Source of the DNA: Trichoplax sp. H2
Taxonomy: Eukaryota; Placozoa; Uniplacotomia; Trichoplacea
Assembly (NCBI GenBank): GCA_003344405.1
Contig: NOWV01000003.1
Coordinates: forward strand, 682,001 to 746,000
Direction of reading: 5' to 3'
Length of the DNA stretch: 64,000 bases
Under the pieces are notes generated by a model. It was not told the origin of the DNA. It made no database searches and worked only from the letters and a program-made list of their open reading frames with translations. The translations under genes and the position numbers were made by a program. This document shows positions 22,344-50,545 of this stretch, piece after piece. Within the stretch, counting starts at the first letter, position 1. The number at the start of each line of letters is the position of its first letter.

Positions 22344-23262
22344 CTGTTTTATTACTAAGAAAATAATTTTTATTTCAAGGTTAACGAAATACTTATTCTC
22401 GTAGACTTGTAATAGTGACTGGTATTACAGTGTACGTCGTGTGTGTTATATAGTGTATATCAATTAGCTTCGTTGTTGTTGATTTCGGATCTTTATTTTG
22501 ATTCAACGATACGGCACTGTACTTTTCACTGTGAGATACAGTACAGTACTGTACTGTGCTGTACAGTACTGTACAGTATGCCTCAAGTGAGTATAAAAAA
22601 ATGCACTGCACTAAGGCTTTCTTAATCTGATCCAAGTTTTTAATTCGTACGAAAAATTTATGCTGGAGTGATTTCGACTGTACAGTACAGTACAGTACTG
22701 TAGTTTGGTTTATCCAGCGTATCCAGTGGACTACAGTACTGTAGGTTGAGAGATCACCTCTGTGAGCACTAGTAGCGTTTTTTACCTCTATGAATTTACC
22801 ATAGCGATAAATAAATAAAAAGACCTACAGTACAGTATAGTACAGTACAGTATTTGCACTACAGTATACTGTACTGTACAGTACTGTAACTGCACGTACT
22901 GTACACTCTACAGGTTCACCTGATCACGGTCTGGTCAAGGGGACTTCTAGTTTGGTTTACTGTACTGTACAGTGTACAGTACAGTAGGTGTGAAACCTGT
23001 TCACGATTTCAATACCAAAAACCAAACCAACACAGATGATAGTGTACATCAAAATTTAAAAAAAAATTTAAGAATAGAATTAGATCGTAATAATCTATCA
23101 AGTGGCATCTATCCATCATTCGAGATACAGAGATTTTAAGATTTTAAGTGACTTTGTGAGAAGTCAGATACAGTTGTGAAAAGCATTAGCTACTATATTG
23201 TACAGTGTACAGTACACGATACTACACTTTACTGAACACCAATTGACGGATCTTGACGCGCA
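22344..23262. promoter_or_regulatory. Divergent BCAS3-TANGO2 promoter region
   Basis: 919 bp separate the ATG of BCAS3 (minus strand) from the ATG of TANGO2 (plus strand), so both 5' regions must lie here or overlap it. The interval is dominated by the palindromic GTAC-word cluster at 22536-23225. I see no clear TATA box that can be assigned to either gene. Confidence 0.6.
22536..23225. repeat. Dense GTACTGTAC/GTACAGTAC palindrome cluster
   Basis: Runs of overlapping GTACTGTAC and its reverse complement GTACAGTAC occur at 22536-22580, 22681-22745, 22825-22915, 22960-22987 and 23199-23222. Perfect copies of the 12-bp palindrome TACTGTACAGTA lie at 22567-22578 and 22872-22883. The blocks are separated by ordinary sequence, so this is not a simple microsatellite. 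It sits between the two divergent start codons of BCAS3 and TANGO2. Confidence 0.85.
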
Positions 23263-25317
23263 ATGTGTATCATTTTTTTTCAATTCAATCCATCACCAAA
23301 TGAAACTCCATATCAGCTTATTCTAGCAGCAAATCGAGATGAATTTCTTAATCGACCTTCTAGACCTGCGCAACCGTTAGAAGGACATCCAAATGTAATT
23401 TGTGGTAGGTATCTCAGCTAACTGCAAATGAGCTCGAGTCTGTGCAATGCACAGTATGATGTGCAGTAGTATTTAGTATTTACTATGTAGCGGCATGATG
23501 TATAACATACACGTTGATCCGTAGGTCTCGATTTGGAACCAACTAACCCAGGCGGTACATGGATTGGTGTCTCAAAAAATGGACGGATTGCTGCTATAAC
23601 GAATACATCACGGGCTACTCACGATCCTAAACTGCAAAGCCGAGGTAAGCAATACAGTAACACGCGTATATATATATACGTATTAAAACTATCAGCACTT
23701 TTATTATGTAGCTTTTGCCTACATTAATTAATTAATATGGTATAAAAAAATGACTGCGTTAGGGGAACTAGTTATGAAGTTTTTAACAAGTGAAGTATCA
23801 CCTAAAGCTTACTTGGAAGAAATCGCTCAAGTTGGTCATAAATATAATGGCTTTTTCTTAATTACTATTGCTTTAAGGTAATGGTTAAGGATTCTGTATA
23901 ACCTAATAACGATTGTGCTTATCCTATTTTACAGTAACTTCAAATCGTTTCCCTACCTTGTATAAGAACCTACAATCTATAACAAGTCTCTAAAATTAAT
24001 TCTTGATTTTCGTATACGTTCGTATATTAATGCCTTAAATTCTTCATAATTTGACAATTAATTTCTCGATAAAGTATTCGTGTACTGTAATGTATATGCG
24101 ATGGTATCAGTGTCCCATTGAATAGTAATGCATCTAGTTTAATTTACCTGAAATCATCTTCTCGTTTCGACGTGCTTGTATTGCTACTCTACTCATCCAT
24201 GCTCAAATTGCCGATGCTGTAAAGACAAGATAAGATCGATGGATACATATTCTGCAATAAAGATGACGAAGGAATTCGACATATATCTGAAGGTTAGTGC
24301 AGTGTTGTATAATGCGATTTCATGTGTTACTTAGGTGAAAAGTTTGGTCCTCCGCCTATGAAATTTCTTACTTTCTGATTTAATTGATCATTATACTCTT
24401 TCATTAATATGCTAAAAAATTGATTATAACCCAACCAGAAATAATTTTATTACCATTTTAGGTCTACATGGGTTATCCAATTTTGCATTTAATTCTAATC
24501 AAACGAAAATTGTATATGGTAAAGAATTAATAGCTGATGCCGTTAAAAAATCGTCTTCCAAGGGCGATCTAATTTCTAGTCTCTTAACCGCTTTAAAAGA
24601 CAATAAAAGGTGCTAAGTATTTAATAGATTACTGCAGATTAATATATATGATTGCTACGCCTATTGATTATATCCAGTACTAATGTACCATGATACACGT
24701 ATGTTGCTATCGGATGTTATGATCACATTTAAGAGATGATAAAATAGAAAATTGAAAGGAAATTTGCATTAGATGATGTGACAGCATTACTTTTTAATTT
24801 ACTGCACAGTAATTACAGTAGTTATCCATACAACTATAGCATTATACCTATACTTGTATTCTTATTATTTGCTGTCTATGTCGCAGCTTACCCTACCAAA
24901 ATAGCGAGCTGAATTGATGTTAACTAGTTACTGCATTAACTTTTCAATATCAGTTACATTGTAATTGTATCTACAGTATTTAACATAACAAACATCTTTG
25001 CTTATAGTTTTAGTAAAATGCTGACCTATCTATTCCGAAAATTTTTAATTCAGATATTGCATATGTTCTGCAGTATCATCATTATTCAATAAGTTTTGTT
25101 TTATTACTACAGAAATGTTCCAGATCCTTTACATTCCTACATGTATCCGGAGCTATCATCTATTAACGTGAAATTACCAACGTATGGTACGCGAACTCAC
25201 ACCATAATTCTAGTTGATCATCAACAAAATGTTACTTTTACTGAACATACCATGCAATATCCTATAACCGAGAATCCAAAATGGATCGAAAATTGCTACG
25301 AATTCAGGTTTCAATAG
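23263..25317 (+). CDS. TANGO2: TANGO2 homologue (NRDE family)
   Basis: Orthologue of TANGO2 (transport and Golgi organisation 2), an NRDE-domain protein linked to lipid and haem handling and mitochondrial metabolism. Exons: 23263-23404, 23525-23644, 23763-23877, 24225-24292, 24462-24609, 25113-25317; all junctions are GT-AG and phase-matched, giving 265 aa (human 276). The start reads MCIIFFQFNP, the family's invariant MCII N-terminus, which fixes the ATG and exposes the conserved Cys2. The family signature NRDE is at residues 24-27, GGTWIGVS begins about residue 57, LHGLSNFAF marks the fifth exon and TYGTRTHTIILVD the last. Next to BCAS3 head-to-head; tail-to-tail with CPSF2. No frameshift or missing segment. 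Confidence 0.96.
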
Positions 25318-25388
25318 CTCTCTAGCTTTACCGATCGACTAAATATCGATTTTATAACATGCTATGCAAACTAGTGTATTAATTTCAT

Positions 25389-25394
25389 AATAAA
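25389..25394 (+). terminator. TANGO2 poly(A) signal AATAAA
   Basis: Canonical AATAAA 72 bp after the TANGO2 stop codon on the same strand. Confidence 0.65.
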
Positions 25395-26362
25395 GATAAC
25401 TGTAAATATGAAATGCTACCGAAACTCGTAAGCACCTAAATACAGACATGCAATAGTTTTTAACTTAACAGATTATGTGTATAGTATGATAGCCAAATTC
25501 TTCTAAAATTGCTTCTCTTTCTAGATTTATTTATTGATAGACACACAAAAGGAACTAGTAATTATTAGATTAGTATTAATTAATATAGTAATTTATGTCG
25601 AATCATACCGTATGGACAATTGCAGTGTACGAATCATTTATGAAAGCATGTAATATTCTTGTCTACAAATTTAGGGTTATGTATTGGTACTGTAATTACA
25701 AAATATCGTTATTAAAATGTTGAAAACTGTATGGTTATGTATTCATACGCATCCTTGTTGCAATTCCTGCTTTATTACTTAAAAATTCATCGCCTTCGTA
25801 AAAGATTTAAATCCCTTTCTATAATTTCTATTAATCATACTCGTACTTCTTATATTTACAGATAGAACTAATATTGTTACGTATAGTATAGTAATCTTTA
25901 AAATTTCACTATTGATTTTAAACAAAAATTGGATCGTAACTGATGACTGAAATTTGTTAGAGCGTGCTCTATCCTGAACCAAAGTATGATTCATGTTATT
26001 TATTAACCTTGTTATACGCCTGCTGGACTAGGTACAACGTTAAATTCAAAGTTCTGTCTTAAAATGTTGTACCAATGCATTGAAAGCATAACGTGCAAAA
26101 AATTTTATGAAACGCTTGTAAAATAGTTTCTCAATCATAGTACACTTATATATACACAATTGGTAAAGCACAATTCTCAGTTATATCTTACAGCATAAAT
26201 GAAACAACAAAGTAGCAGTTCTTTAACGTAGTTCTTGTTGTAAATACAAAAAAGGAACACAGGAATAAGGGTCTTCCATTATGTTATAACGCCACAAAGT
26301 AACGATTATCTTCATAGCGCGAATCAAGAGGATATACATACAACTCTTAGAACGCTTTTAGC
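25395..26362. other. Convergent TANGO2-CPSF2 intergenic region
   Basis: About 1 kb between the two 3' ends. The minus-strand frame 25779-25994 has no family resemblance and no splice context that helps it. Only isolated fragments of the GTAC word occur (near 25687), in contrast to the divergent 5' regions. Confidence 0.6.
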
Positions 26363-29300
26363 CTAAATAATTGCATATTGCTGGTATAATATATCTCGAA
26401 CAGTGTAATAATCGTTGCAGATTGCGCCTTCTAAAGTAATTTTGCCAGTTTCCGTCTACAGAATAAGTATAAGATTATTTAGTAATCCTGTAGTGTTTAT
26501 AGTCTAACTAGATGAAATGGCGTTATAATTACCCATTTGAAACAGTATAGATTAATAATTATAAGTTAACTTTAACTTACTCTACGAACAGCAATCTTGT
26601 CATTGCATACTATCACACCACCAACAAATTCCGCCTAATAGGATATATATATATAGGTAATACGGTAATTTTCATGTAAGTTCTTAAATACAACAAGCAC
26701 GACTTATAGAAATTAAAATGCACAGAAGGAATATAAAATTAACAAGGATCAAATCAAATCTGAATAGAATAAGATCTTTACCTGAATTCCGGCTTTAGTT
26801 AAAGTTTGCTTCAAATCCGATAGCCTTGGGTCATTGATAAAAACTGACTTATGACCAAGAATCTATAATAATTTTTAATTCCAATAAAAATATGAGTATT
26901 GTACATAATGTAAACTATTACCAATTTTTCATGGATAAATAAAGCTTTACCTCAGATTGCAGTAACGGTTCCAGAATTGGTACGACCGCTTCCGTTATAC
27001 TTGTATTATCAGTATCCATAGCTTCATCTTCATTTTTATTGTTCTTATCTAATAAACGCTCGTGACCCTTCGCTGTGACTGTTACCCGTCCATCAACCCA
27101 TGCTAACTCTGCATCTTTAGCATTGCAGTAATACAAGGAACTAACCAAAGAGTCGCGAAGCCTAACCTACAATTATATAGAAAAAATTTACTGCATGAAA
27201 TAAAATGTAATAATGATAATGAGACAGTATAATTAACTTGTGGAAGTCAATCATAAATCGATAGCAACAAATAGCGCTGGCTGAGTTTAGAACAATCCAA
27301 AGCGAACTGATTGGCACTGTTACTATCACGTGCTCCAAGATTATAAGTAATGTAGTCGAATGTGAACAATATAATCGCAACAGGTACCTTCTCAAATCCA
27401 GTACCCGCCTTAATTTTGAGTCCATTTACAAGTCACACAGTTTCTATTACTTATTTAATTTATTATCGTTATCTGGCTTCCGAAATCGCTACAGCATACT
27501 GCGTTTATTACATCGTGCCCTAAAAATCTTTTCACTCTCCTTACTAGATGTCAATAAATCATCGCTATCTGTGTACGAGAAGAGTGTTACATACAGTATT
27601 ACGCTAAACGCTAAAGGTCTTCTTCCTGCTAGCGAGATTGCAATGTTCTGTTGTAAATACATATTCAATCGAATGTATAAGAATTCACTATTGTTCGTGT
27701 ATAAATTATTTGCTGGTACAAGCGGTACTTTCTCCGACACTTATCAGAGAAATATGAACAGGTTATTATTAGTGCAGCAATAAAATCAGTGAATCATTAT
27801 GATTTTACCATACACTCTTCATTACTATTACTTCTGTACCTGATATAAGTGACTCTCAAATGTGGCGTCTACCGTTTGGCCTACGACCGGGGTGAATACC
27901 TTTCGGACACCCATTTCTTTTGATTGCCGGCAAAAATTACCTAATTCCTGAACAGCAGCAGACGAACCTCTTACCAATACCTAAACAGTTATCCAATTTT
28001 TAGTTATTTGCTTAGAAAATATTGCTTGTAAGGTTTCGTAATAAGATACATATTAATATTGTTTACGAACAAGATGCCTGGGATTGACCAAGCTGAGAAT
28101 ATTTCTGATAGATTCCCCGTCTGAGCGGCCTTCGAAATCGATAAGGCTAATTCTACAGCTGAAAGATTAAGATACCTTGGTAAACTGAGCGTTAAATTAA
28201 ATCAAAGTCCTTAATTTATATTCTGATATTTACTTAATGTCTATGTGCTTCAGGAATGATACACATTTCGTTGGGATTTTAGCTGAATAAAGAAACAATA
28301 GACTACTTAAGAACAGAAAAATCATGGAACAGAATTTTTTAAGTCATTCACATCCATAATTACTTGATTGCAAAACTTCGTAATCCATACTGTTCCCATC
28401 CTTGAATGGTAATAGAAGACAAATTTTTAAAATCGACGTTAATTAGTCATTAGTTAGTTAAAAGCAGGGAGGCTACAGAAGAAATTTGCATTTATTACAA
28501 GTTTCTGTTAGCTATAGCTAAAGTAGGGTACTGTATTATTGTAAATATTGCATTGTAACGATTTCCCTTATTTAAGAAATAGTGTCTATCTGAATGTGTC
28601 ACCTTTTTAGGCTTATCTTCTTCAGAAACATCAATTAGAGTGAAATCTTCAGGGCTAGAAATGGGCACAGTATTCCATGTTAGAAATAATTTATAAAAAG
28701 ATTTAACCTATATGAGCAATTCTAAAATCTTCTCTGATATTTCTTACTTGATAATTTCGCCATATTCATCCCACTTAATCCGTGTTTCACTAAATGGATA
28801 CATTGGATGAACAACAGCTTTTTTAAAAAAACTACTACGGCGGTCATCATCCTTTATCATTAAATCGCGTTTAACTTTTCCAGTATGATATCCACCGGTT
28901 ATAGTTGTCAGTTCATCATCGCTATCCTCATCGGCAATTTCATCAGCCATTCGATTTCTACATACAGGCAGGCAAGGGTATACTCGTATAAGTATTTCTT
29001 AAGCCAATTTAGATTACTACATACAGAACGTCATTTTATTAAAATATAGACAATAGTTACAAACTTTAAACCGTCAAGCTCTTTCACTTTTTCCTTTTCA
29101 CGTTCTTTTTGTAGATACTCCTCTAATTCATTACCACTTAATTCTACTCTTGTTTTGACCTAAAATGAAAATCACCATATATATTAAACAGCAATGAAGC
29201 AATACTATTTAAAATATATCATTGTTTTACCGTAACGTCTATTGATTGTGGCCTCTCGTCTAATATATGCCGCCCCAGAGTTCCCGGAGAAGATCTTCCA

Positions 29301-32300
29301 GTAAAGATAGTTAAATTCTTTGAATTTCCAGCCCATTGTAAGAATAAGTCTCGAGCAAAACCGCAAGTCAGATCAGGTGAACTAGCAAGAACAACCTATT
29401 GAATAGCAATTTAGGTATAAATTCTATTCTATATATCAAGACAGAGGAAAAAAAATACTGCGGGGCATGCAAGGAAATTAGATGAGTAAAAACTAGCTTC
29501 ATTACTTTTGGCTCGGGCAGACCAGAAAGTTCGTTTAGAGAATGGCACAACTGTATGTACCTGCAAAAATGATATTCACAAGCCAAAATCGGGTAATGAA
29601 TTATAAATCTTAATCACGTTGCCATTGATAGTCACAGTCAAAATTTGTGAAGCCTTACTTAAACTGAAACGGATTATTTCGATTATCTTCAAAGGCTACT
29701 AGTACTTTATCGCACATCCACTCAACCTAATAAGTAAACGGTAAAAATTAAAATTAAATCATTCAGTTTTGTTAGTAATATCGTAATATCAAACCAAGCT
29801 AAGAAATTAGCCTACTTGTGATTTTGCAAATTCAACGACATTGTAGCTGACGTGATTTAAAAGGGCTATCGGATAAGCTGAAAGACCAGGGTCTTTACGC
29901 CAGAGATGATCCTTATAAAAATATTACGTATTAAAATCGAGCTGTATAAAGTGCGTACAAAAAGGTAATCATTTTTATATGTAGGTACTTGATGTTAAAC
30001 TAAACAGTAGATATCGTATAACGAACTTTAGATATTCATCAGATAATCCCGTAGCTAGAAGTTAACTAAATTATGTTATTGCAGAGTACGTTAACGTTAC
30101 GTACTAAAAGTAGTGAAAGCTCAAGAACACGTCCAGCAGTATCCACAGCAATCAAGACATTGCCACCGGATCGAAGTGCATTCAAGACACGAGCTAGGGT
30201 TGAAGAAGAAATTACTAAGTAATAATCACAGCTTTTGATATGAAGAGAGTACATCATAACAATATAGTAATAATTCACAATAACCAAAATTTAAAGTTTG
30301 AAAGAAGCGCAATTTAATTCTGTCAAGGAAATAAATTTTTCGTTGATCTTACATATAAGCTTTTGGTCTCTATCGCGTCTTTTAGCTTGATTGTATTGAG
30401 CATTATAGGCATCAGTAATTAATAAAGATGGATGGGTCAAGGTCTCCAGCACTGAACCATTTAGATGTCTAGAAATCGATCAATTTTTAATCATAAGCAA
30501 TTGTGTATGTGTAATATTATCTCACACTGTATCCTACGATAACTATCGAAATATGCAAGCCTAATAAGGATGCGAATCTATTCTTAAATGGTACAGATTG
30601 AAATAATTACCTTTCCTTTTTGTGGTTATAATCGACAGCATAAATGATATCTTCTTCTCCATCTTTGATAATTTTCCAAATTGTACCGCCAACCATATGA
30701 CCAGCAGCGTAAGGCGTAATGGTGAGACCGTTTCCCTTACCTAAATTTTTAAGTCGATTTAAGATAAATCCTTTTAATCTATCCAAAGCAGTTTTCGTTC
30801 ATAATTTAGCATCAGTTACTTCCATCAATGTTCGATTTATAACCGTTTATTACATTTTACAGGTAAATTATGTTTCTCTGGGTTAAGAAAATTTACAATA
30901 ATAACCAATCATAAAAGACAAACTGATCTACTACTTCAAGTAGGGACTTCTCTTAGAAGTTCTTGCTTCAAATATGTATTGTAATTAAGTAATGGGAAGA
31001 TATTACCATCAACACCTACTGGCAATCCTCAATAATACAGTATTGAGCGTTAATCATTAAATATGCCAGTATTACGTTTTAAGCTTTAAGAATGATGTAG
31101 TTTTAAGGTATTCTGTCTTAATAAAAGAATACTATTGGGTTAAATGTATTTGTTGTAACCACTACAGGTCCTAACTGTAATTTCATATTTTTTACAGTAA
31201 ATATTTATAACAGTCCATAAATTAGTACAGTACCTTAACAATAATTAGACATTGACAATGTGCAATTGTAATATTAACATACTATCAAAGCATGGATAAT
31301 TTGTAATCGGATCGTTGCTCTTTAGACAGTAATGCGCTACAGCTGAAAGCAACTTGATACATATTTCGCAAGTACAAATGCTTAAAATTTTAAGTTTAAA
31401 ATTGGATTGTTAAAAGAATGAGCGTTACCTGTTAAGTGAACGTGCTGAGAATACTTCAATGCAGTAATTCTACTGAAAGCATCGTCGATATCATCCAATG
31501 AGAATAAATCGAAATCTTCGTAATCGTTTCTGGACTGCAAAAAGTTGTTATTTGTTAAATTGTATGCATTAGTGTACGTATCTATTAGCGATATCATTTA
31601 TTGAGCATTACGCAAGCTAGTTTTGATTAGAGATTTATAAAGACTACCGCTACCTATAATGTACAGTGTAGCAAAAGGGGTAACGGATTCATTAATTATT
31701 ATCGGTAAAATAATCGCTTTCCCATTGAAAAAGATAACGTTAGAAATAGATAGAAGGCACCTACCAAGAAAAGATCGTACATAAACATTTGGCCCATTTT
31801 GTGAACAGGGACTGTAGCATAGATTGGACATTTTAGTTGACATTTTCCGACTAAGTAAGGAATAGCACCCAGGTGTAGCAAGTCTGGATGAGACAGCAAT
31901 ACCGCGTCAATTTGATGAATATGCCTATCGATCAACAAAAGGTGCAAGTATTAAGGCAATATTTTACAATGATCTGCTAGTATTGAATTTCTAAGGAAAT
32001 AGCATGATTACAATCGGTAAAGTGCTTTTCAAAAGTAATTATTTTTAGGCTACACCTCAAATAGCATTCACATTCTGAAATCATTAAAGTTGCTCATACT
32101 GTGCTTCGCTAATTTTTATATCTACAGAAAAGTAAAACACAAATATGATATGCTATAGTTGCAATTGTTAAAACCGTGACATCTCCTTTTCTAGACATAC
32201 ATTATAGAATTATTAAACATTATGAAATAGTAGCTTGTTCATCTTATATTCTAATCTAATTCCCTTTTATTTGATTGACCACTCTGTATATATGCATCTG

Positions 32301-32955
32301 TGTAATTCAACATTAGAACGAAGCCACTGTCTGAATTGAAATGTACGGTATACTGTACTCGTGTAACGTCTGATTCCAAAAACATATCTGAAGATTTTAA
32401 TAGCGTAGTAAATAACTTTTATCAAATATACAAGAATGTACAATATACTGTACTTCTAAATTGTAGTAACTTTAGATGATATACAGTACCAATATGACTA
32501 CCTCAACATATACGGTTAGCTTGTGTATCGTAGTAAAAATAATTTTGTTACTGCACAGTCGCCACCTGGTACGTTGCTGACAGTTATGCTATCCTGCGTA
32601 AATTAGATGCTATACAGCGCAATTACTTCACCACCTTGAATTCACTAGTACATTATTGTAAGATTTTATAACTGGAGTCCGATATCCATAGCGGCATGTT
32701 TATAGTTCACGCTGTCTGGTATACACTACGTAGCATGTTAATGTATTCAAGGATCATCCAATAAATTTTAAGCCCAAAATAGGAAAGTAGGAAGTAGAAT
32801 GGTTACCTCTTAACTCGTTCCATCATTTCCATATCAAAATTTTCATCCCAACCGCAATCAAGTAGAAAATTAAATTCATCGACTTGTAATAAATAGCAAG
32901 GTGGGCCCTCATCTTGTCCACCAGACAATACCGTCATACGAATAATCGAAGTCAT
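26363..32955 (-). CDS. CPSF2: CPSF2 (CPSF100), mRNA 3'-end processing factor
   Basis: The 100-kDa subunit of the cleavage and polyadenylation specificity factor, partner of the CPSF73 nuclease and symplekin in the nucleus. Exons: 32807-32955, 31765-31924, 31429-31534, 30611-30740, 30353-30468, 30105-30214, 29816-29911, 29659-29726, 29506-29560, 29231-29395, 29065-29159, 28748-28957, 28603-28654, 28364-28400, 28234-28282, 28071-28158, 27840-27980, 26951-27166, 26782-26862, 26581-26634, 26363-26455; total 2271 nt, 756 aa (human 782). The metallo-beta-lactamase motif reads SHPD (residues 61-64) rather than HxHxDH, the degenerate form typical of CPSF100, so it should be catalytically inactive. 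[23 protein letters not shown] (beta-CASP) and [11 protein letters not shown] follow, then an acidic linker and the C-terminal domain ending in YQQYAII. The donor of the eleventh exon is weak but phase requires it. Confidence 0.96.
27167..27839 (-). other. Large CPSF2 intron with overlapping open frames
   Basis: A 673-bp intron between the 27840-27980 and 26951-27166 exons. Frames are open on both strands around 27489-27783, but neither reads as a known protein and the flanking exons join cleanly without them, so I treat it as intron only. Confidence 0.7.
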
Positions 32956-33059
32956 AGCGAAAATAGATTGATGTAAATTCACTGCAATAAATGATTTCAG
33001 CTCAGAGTTTATCCATGATCATCAGACACGATCGTCCATTCTCATCTTCTGCACGGTAT

Positions 33060-33255
33060 GTGTACAGTACATAGCGGGTGCTAAGTACAGTACAGTACTG
33101 TACGTAGCTGGCCTTAACATTCTACTGTACTGTACTGTACACTGTACACTGTACAGTACATGACAGTCTCGTTTTCCAGAAGTCCCGGAGTACAGTACAG
33201 GACAGGACAGTACTGTGTACAGTCTAGAAGTGCGGTACTGTACAGTAGTTTAACA
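33060..33255. repeat. GTACTGTAC/GTACAGTAC cluster upstream of CPSF2
   Basis: Dense overlapping copies begin about 105 bp upstream of the CPSF2 ATG, including a run at 33124-33160 and a perfect TACTGTACAGTA at 33236-33247. Same word family as upstream of BCAS3/TANGO2, POLE and RAB4. Confidence 0.85.
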
Positions 33256-33360
33256 GTAAAACAAAGCACTGCTTGCAGTAAAATAAATGCTACTTTACTG
33301 TATGCTATAGTACAGTAGTTTAACAGTAAAACAAGGCAGTACCTGCAGCAAAATAAATGA
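33241..33360. repeat. 70-bp direct duplication
   Basis: The block starting TACAGTAGTTTAACAGTAAA at 33241 recurs at 33311, an offset of 70 bp. The copies share AAACAA, a degenerate middle and AAATAAATG, with some divergence. It abuts the GTAC cluster. Confidence 0.85.
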
Positions 33361-34589
33361 ATACAGTATAGTTAACCCATCGCAATTAGTTAAGGCCACA
33401 TTAGTAGTCCATGCATACCGTAGTGTGTTCTGTCAACGCAGAAAAAAGATATAAAAAGGTTATGAAGTCGTCTCTGATAGCAATAATACCGCGTGCCCGT
33501 ATATACAGCATATACTATATATACAAGTTCTTTTTTTAAAGTGCGGTATTCCATTAATGGCAGTATAGCATATAGAAGTAAAGACAACATTAACATTAAT
33601 CTACAGTAGAAAATCTGCGCAGGATTCATAACAAGCAACGTAATATTGTACACAGTGAGGGTGTTAGAAAGGTCATTCGATATTAGAAATCGGTTTGAAA
33701 TAGCTTACGTTGAATACTTTTCACTATACGTATTTATGCATTGTATTTTGCAAGCATCTAGTATTTTTAAGGGCTCAACATCATACTAGTGCAGTACAGT
33801 ATTGGATAAAAAATTACTAATTATGATTCAATGGCGACAAATTTATATTCTCATAGTATCAACAGTACGAAAATACTATCAAAGTCTATAAAAATTGTAG
33901 GAGTCGGATATTACTATTGATCCAAACTACTTACTATAAAATCCAAGCTTTATTTCCTTATAATAAATTTTTGCTACAATTGCAGATTAACAGTAATGTA
34001 TACGATGATATTAAATGGGAATAATGTACTGACTGTAACGAGCAATTGCGACTGCATCGCCCAAAGAGGTAAAAATCTCGACGGCAGCATTACTTATACT
34101 CCACAGTACGCGTATGCTACTTTATTTTGCAGCTCTATCGTCCTATTTATTACATAATCATTAACGGATGTATGTAATCATGATATGCATGAGCAAATTT
34201 ACATGTGTGCAAACGCACTATTTTCACATAGCAATCAGATTCTATATGACATCAACTTATTTCCAGACTTACATTCCTCCTAGTGATCACTAATACCGCT
34301 AATCAACATAAAAATCATTTTTATTATAAACTTAAAATTTAATTTAATCCTACAATATCTGAGCATAGCTATTGTAACAACAGTAAAACCGCTTGGTAAT
34401 TCACATTACTGTAGTTATTCGTATTATTAAATTTTATGAATATAGCCAATCTATGCGCCTGAATGTATGGGAGGTGATCATCATGTCCGGTAAATATCAT
34501 TTTTATTGCGCATTACTACACTATACTAGCTGGTGCAGCTTACGTACGTAAATTGCAAGTATGAAGGATTATTTTATTTTCATTCATCA

Positions 34590-34595
34590 TTTATT
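34590..34595 (-). terminator. Possible POLE poly(A) signal AATAAA
   Basis: AATAAA on the minus strand about 135 bp beyond the POLE stop; a second copy follows at 34573-34578. Which one is used cannot be told from sequence. Confidence 0.4.
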
Positions 34596-34728
34596 TACAT
34601 ATACTCGCATGCGTAATTCTTATTTAACGTGATTTTCTTGTATTCAAATGATAGCCATCGTAACAAATATATAACCAGTGATAAAATTTATATGTACTTA
34701 AATGAGTAAATTGTATAGGGTTAATATC

Positions 34729-50042
<15,314 letters not shown>

Positions 50043-50267
50043 CTCTACCGATTTCAGTTAGTTGTCGTTTTTTAAGATCAATTTTAACTCTGAGTCAATA
50101 TAAAGATGATCTTTATTTAATGTTTACGAGATGATTTACAGTATAAGGTATACGTAAATTTCTTCAAAAAATCACTTCTTCAAGAGGTTGTGCAACTCCA
50201 TTTTTTTATAAATAAATTGAGATCATTCATTGACTGGTGCCACTGTGCCGTGCTGCATTCAGCCTCT

Positions 50268-50545
50268 ACTATATAGTACTCTACGTTACGGTCAGTCAGT
50301 TGTACTGTACTCACTATGCAACTGCACAGCATACAGTACGTAATGAATTTTTGGCGGGAAAATTTGTAAGACTTGTACTGTACATTATTGATAGTCTTAC
50401 TAGTTGTTACAGTACTATCGAGGTCAGATCTTTGCATTCTACAGTATTCTGCAGACCACGACCACTGACTGACCAGACCACCAGACTACAGTATGAAGAC
50501 CCCTATCTACAGTACAGTATCACGGTACGTCGTACTGTACTGTAC
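50268..50545. repeat. GTAC-word cluster upstream of POLE
   Basis: GTACTGTAC and relatives recur at 50301-50310, 50330-50341, 50374-50385, 50411-50416, 50508-50520 and 50531-50545. Less dense than the BCAS3/TANGO2 and RAB4 clusters. Begins about 225 bp upstream of the POLE ATG. Confidence 0.7.
50350..50361. promoter_or_regulatory. E2F consensus site upstream of POLE
   Basis: The sequence TTTGGCGGGAAA matches the classical E2F/DP binding consensus exactly and lies 308 bp upstream of the POLE start codon, inside the GTAC cluster. It is a rare GC-containing word in a very AT-rich region. E2F control of S-phase replication genes is well established in animals and plants; its use here is inferred. 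Confidence 0.6.

Larger units (their letters stand above)
32956..34589. other. Intergenic region 5' of CPSF2
   Basis: Separates the CPSF2 start from the 3' end of POLE, both on the minus strand. The part nearest CPSF2 carries the GTAC palindrome cluster (33060-33255) and a 70-bp duplication (33241-33360). The minus-strand frame 33390-33653 is not recognisable. Nothing further was seen in 33700-34570. Confidence 0.6.

Noticed and set aside
22393-22635. Frames through the GTAC cluster on both strands
   Set aside because: The encoded YCTVLYSTVQY-like repeats are translations of the palindromic DNA repeat, not a gene.
27489-27783. Open frames on both strands
   Set aside because: They lie within a CPSF2 intron flanked by phase-matched exons, and neither resembles a protein.
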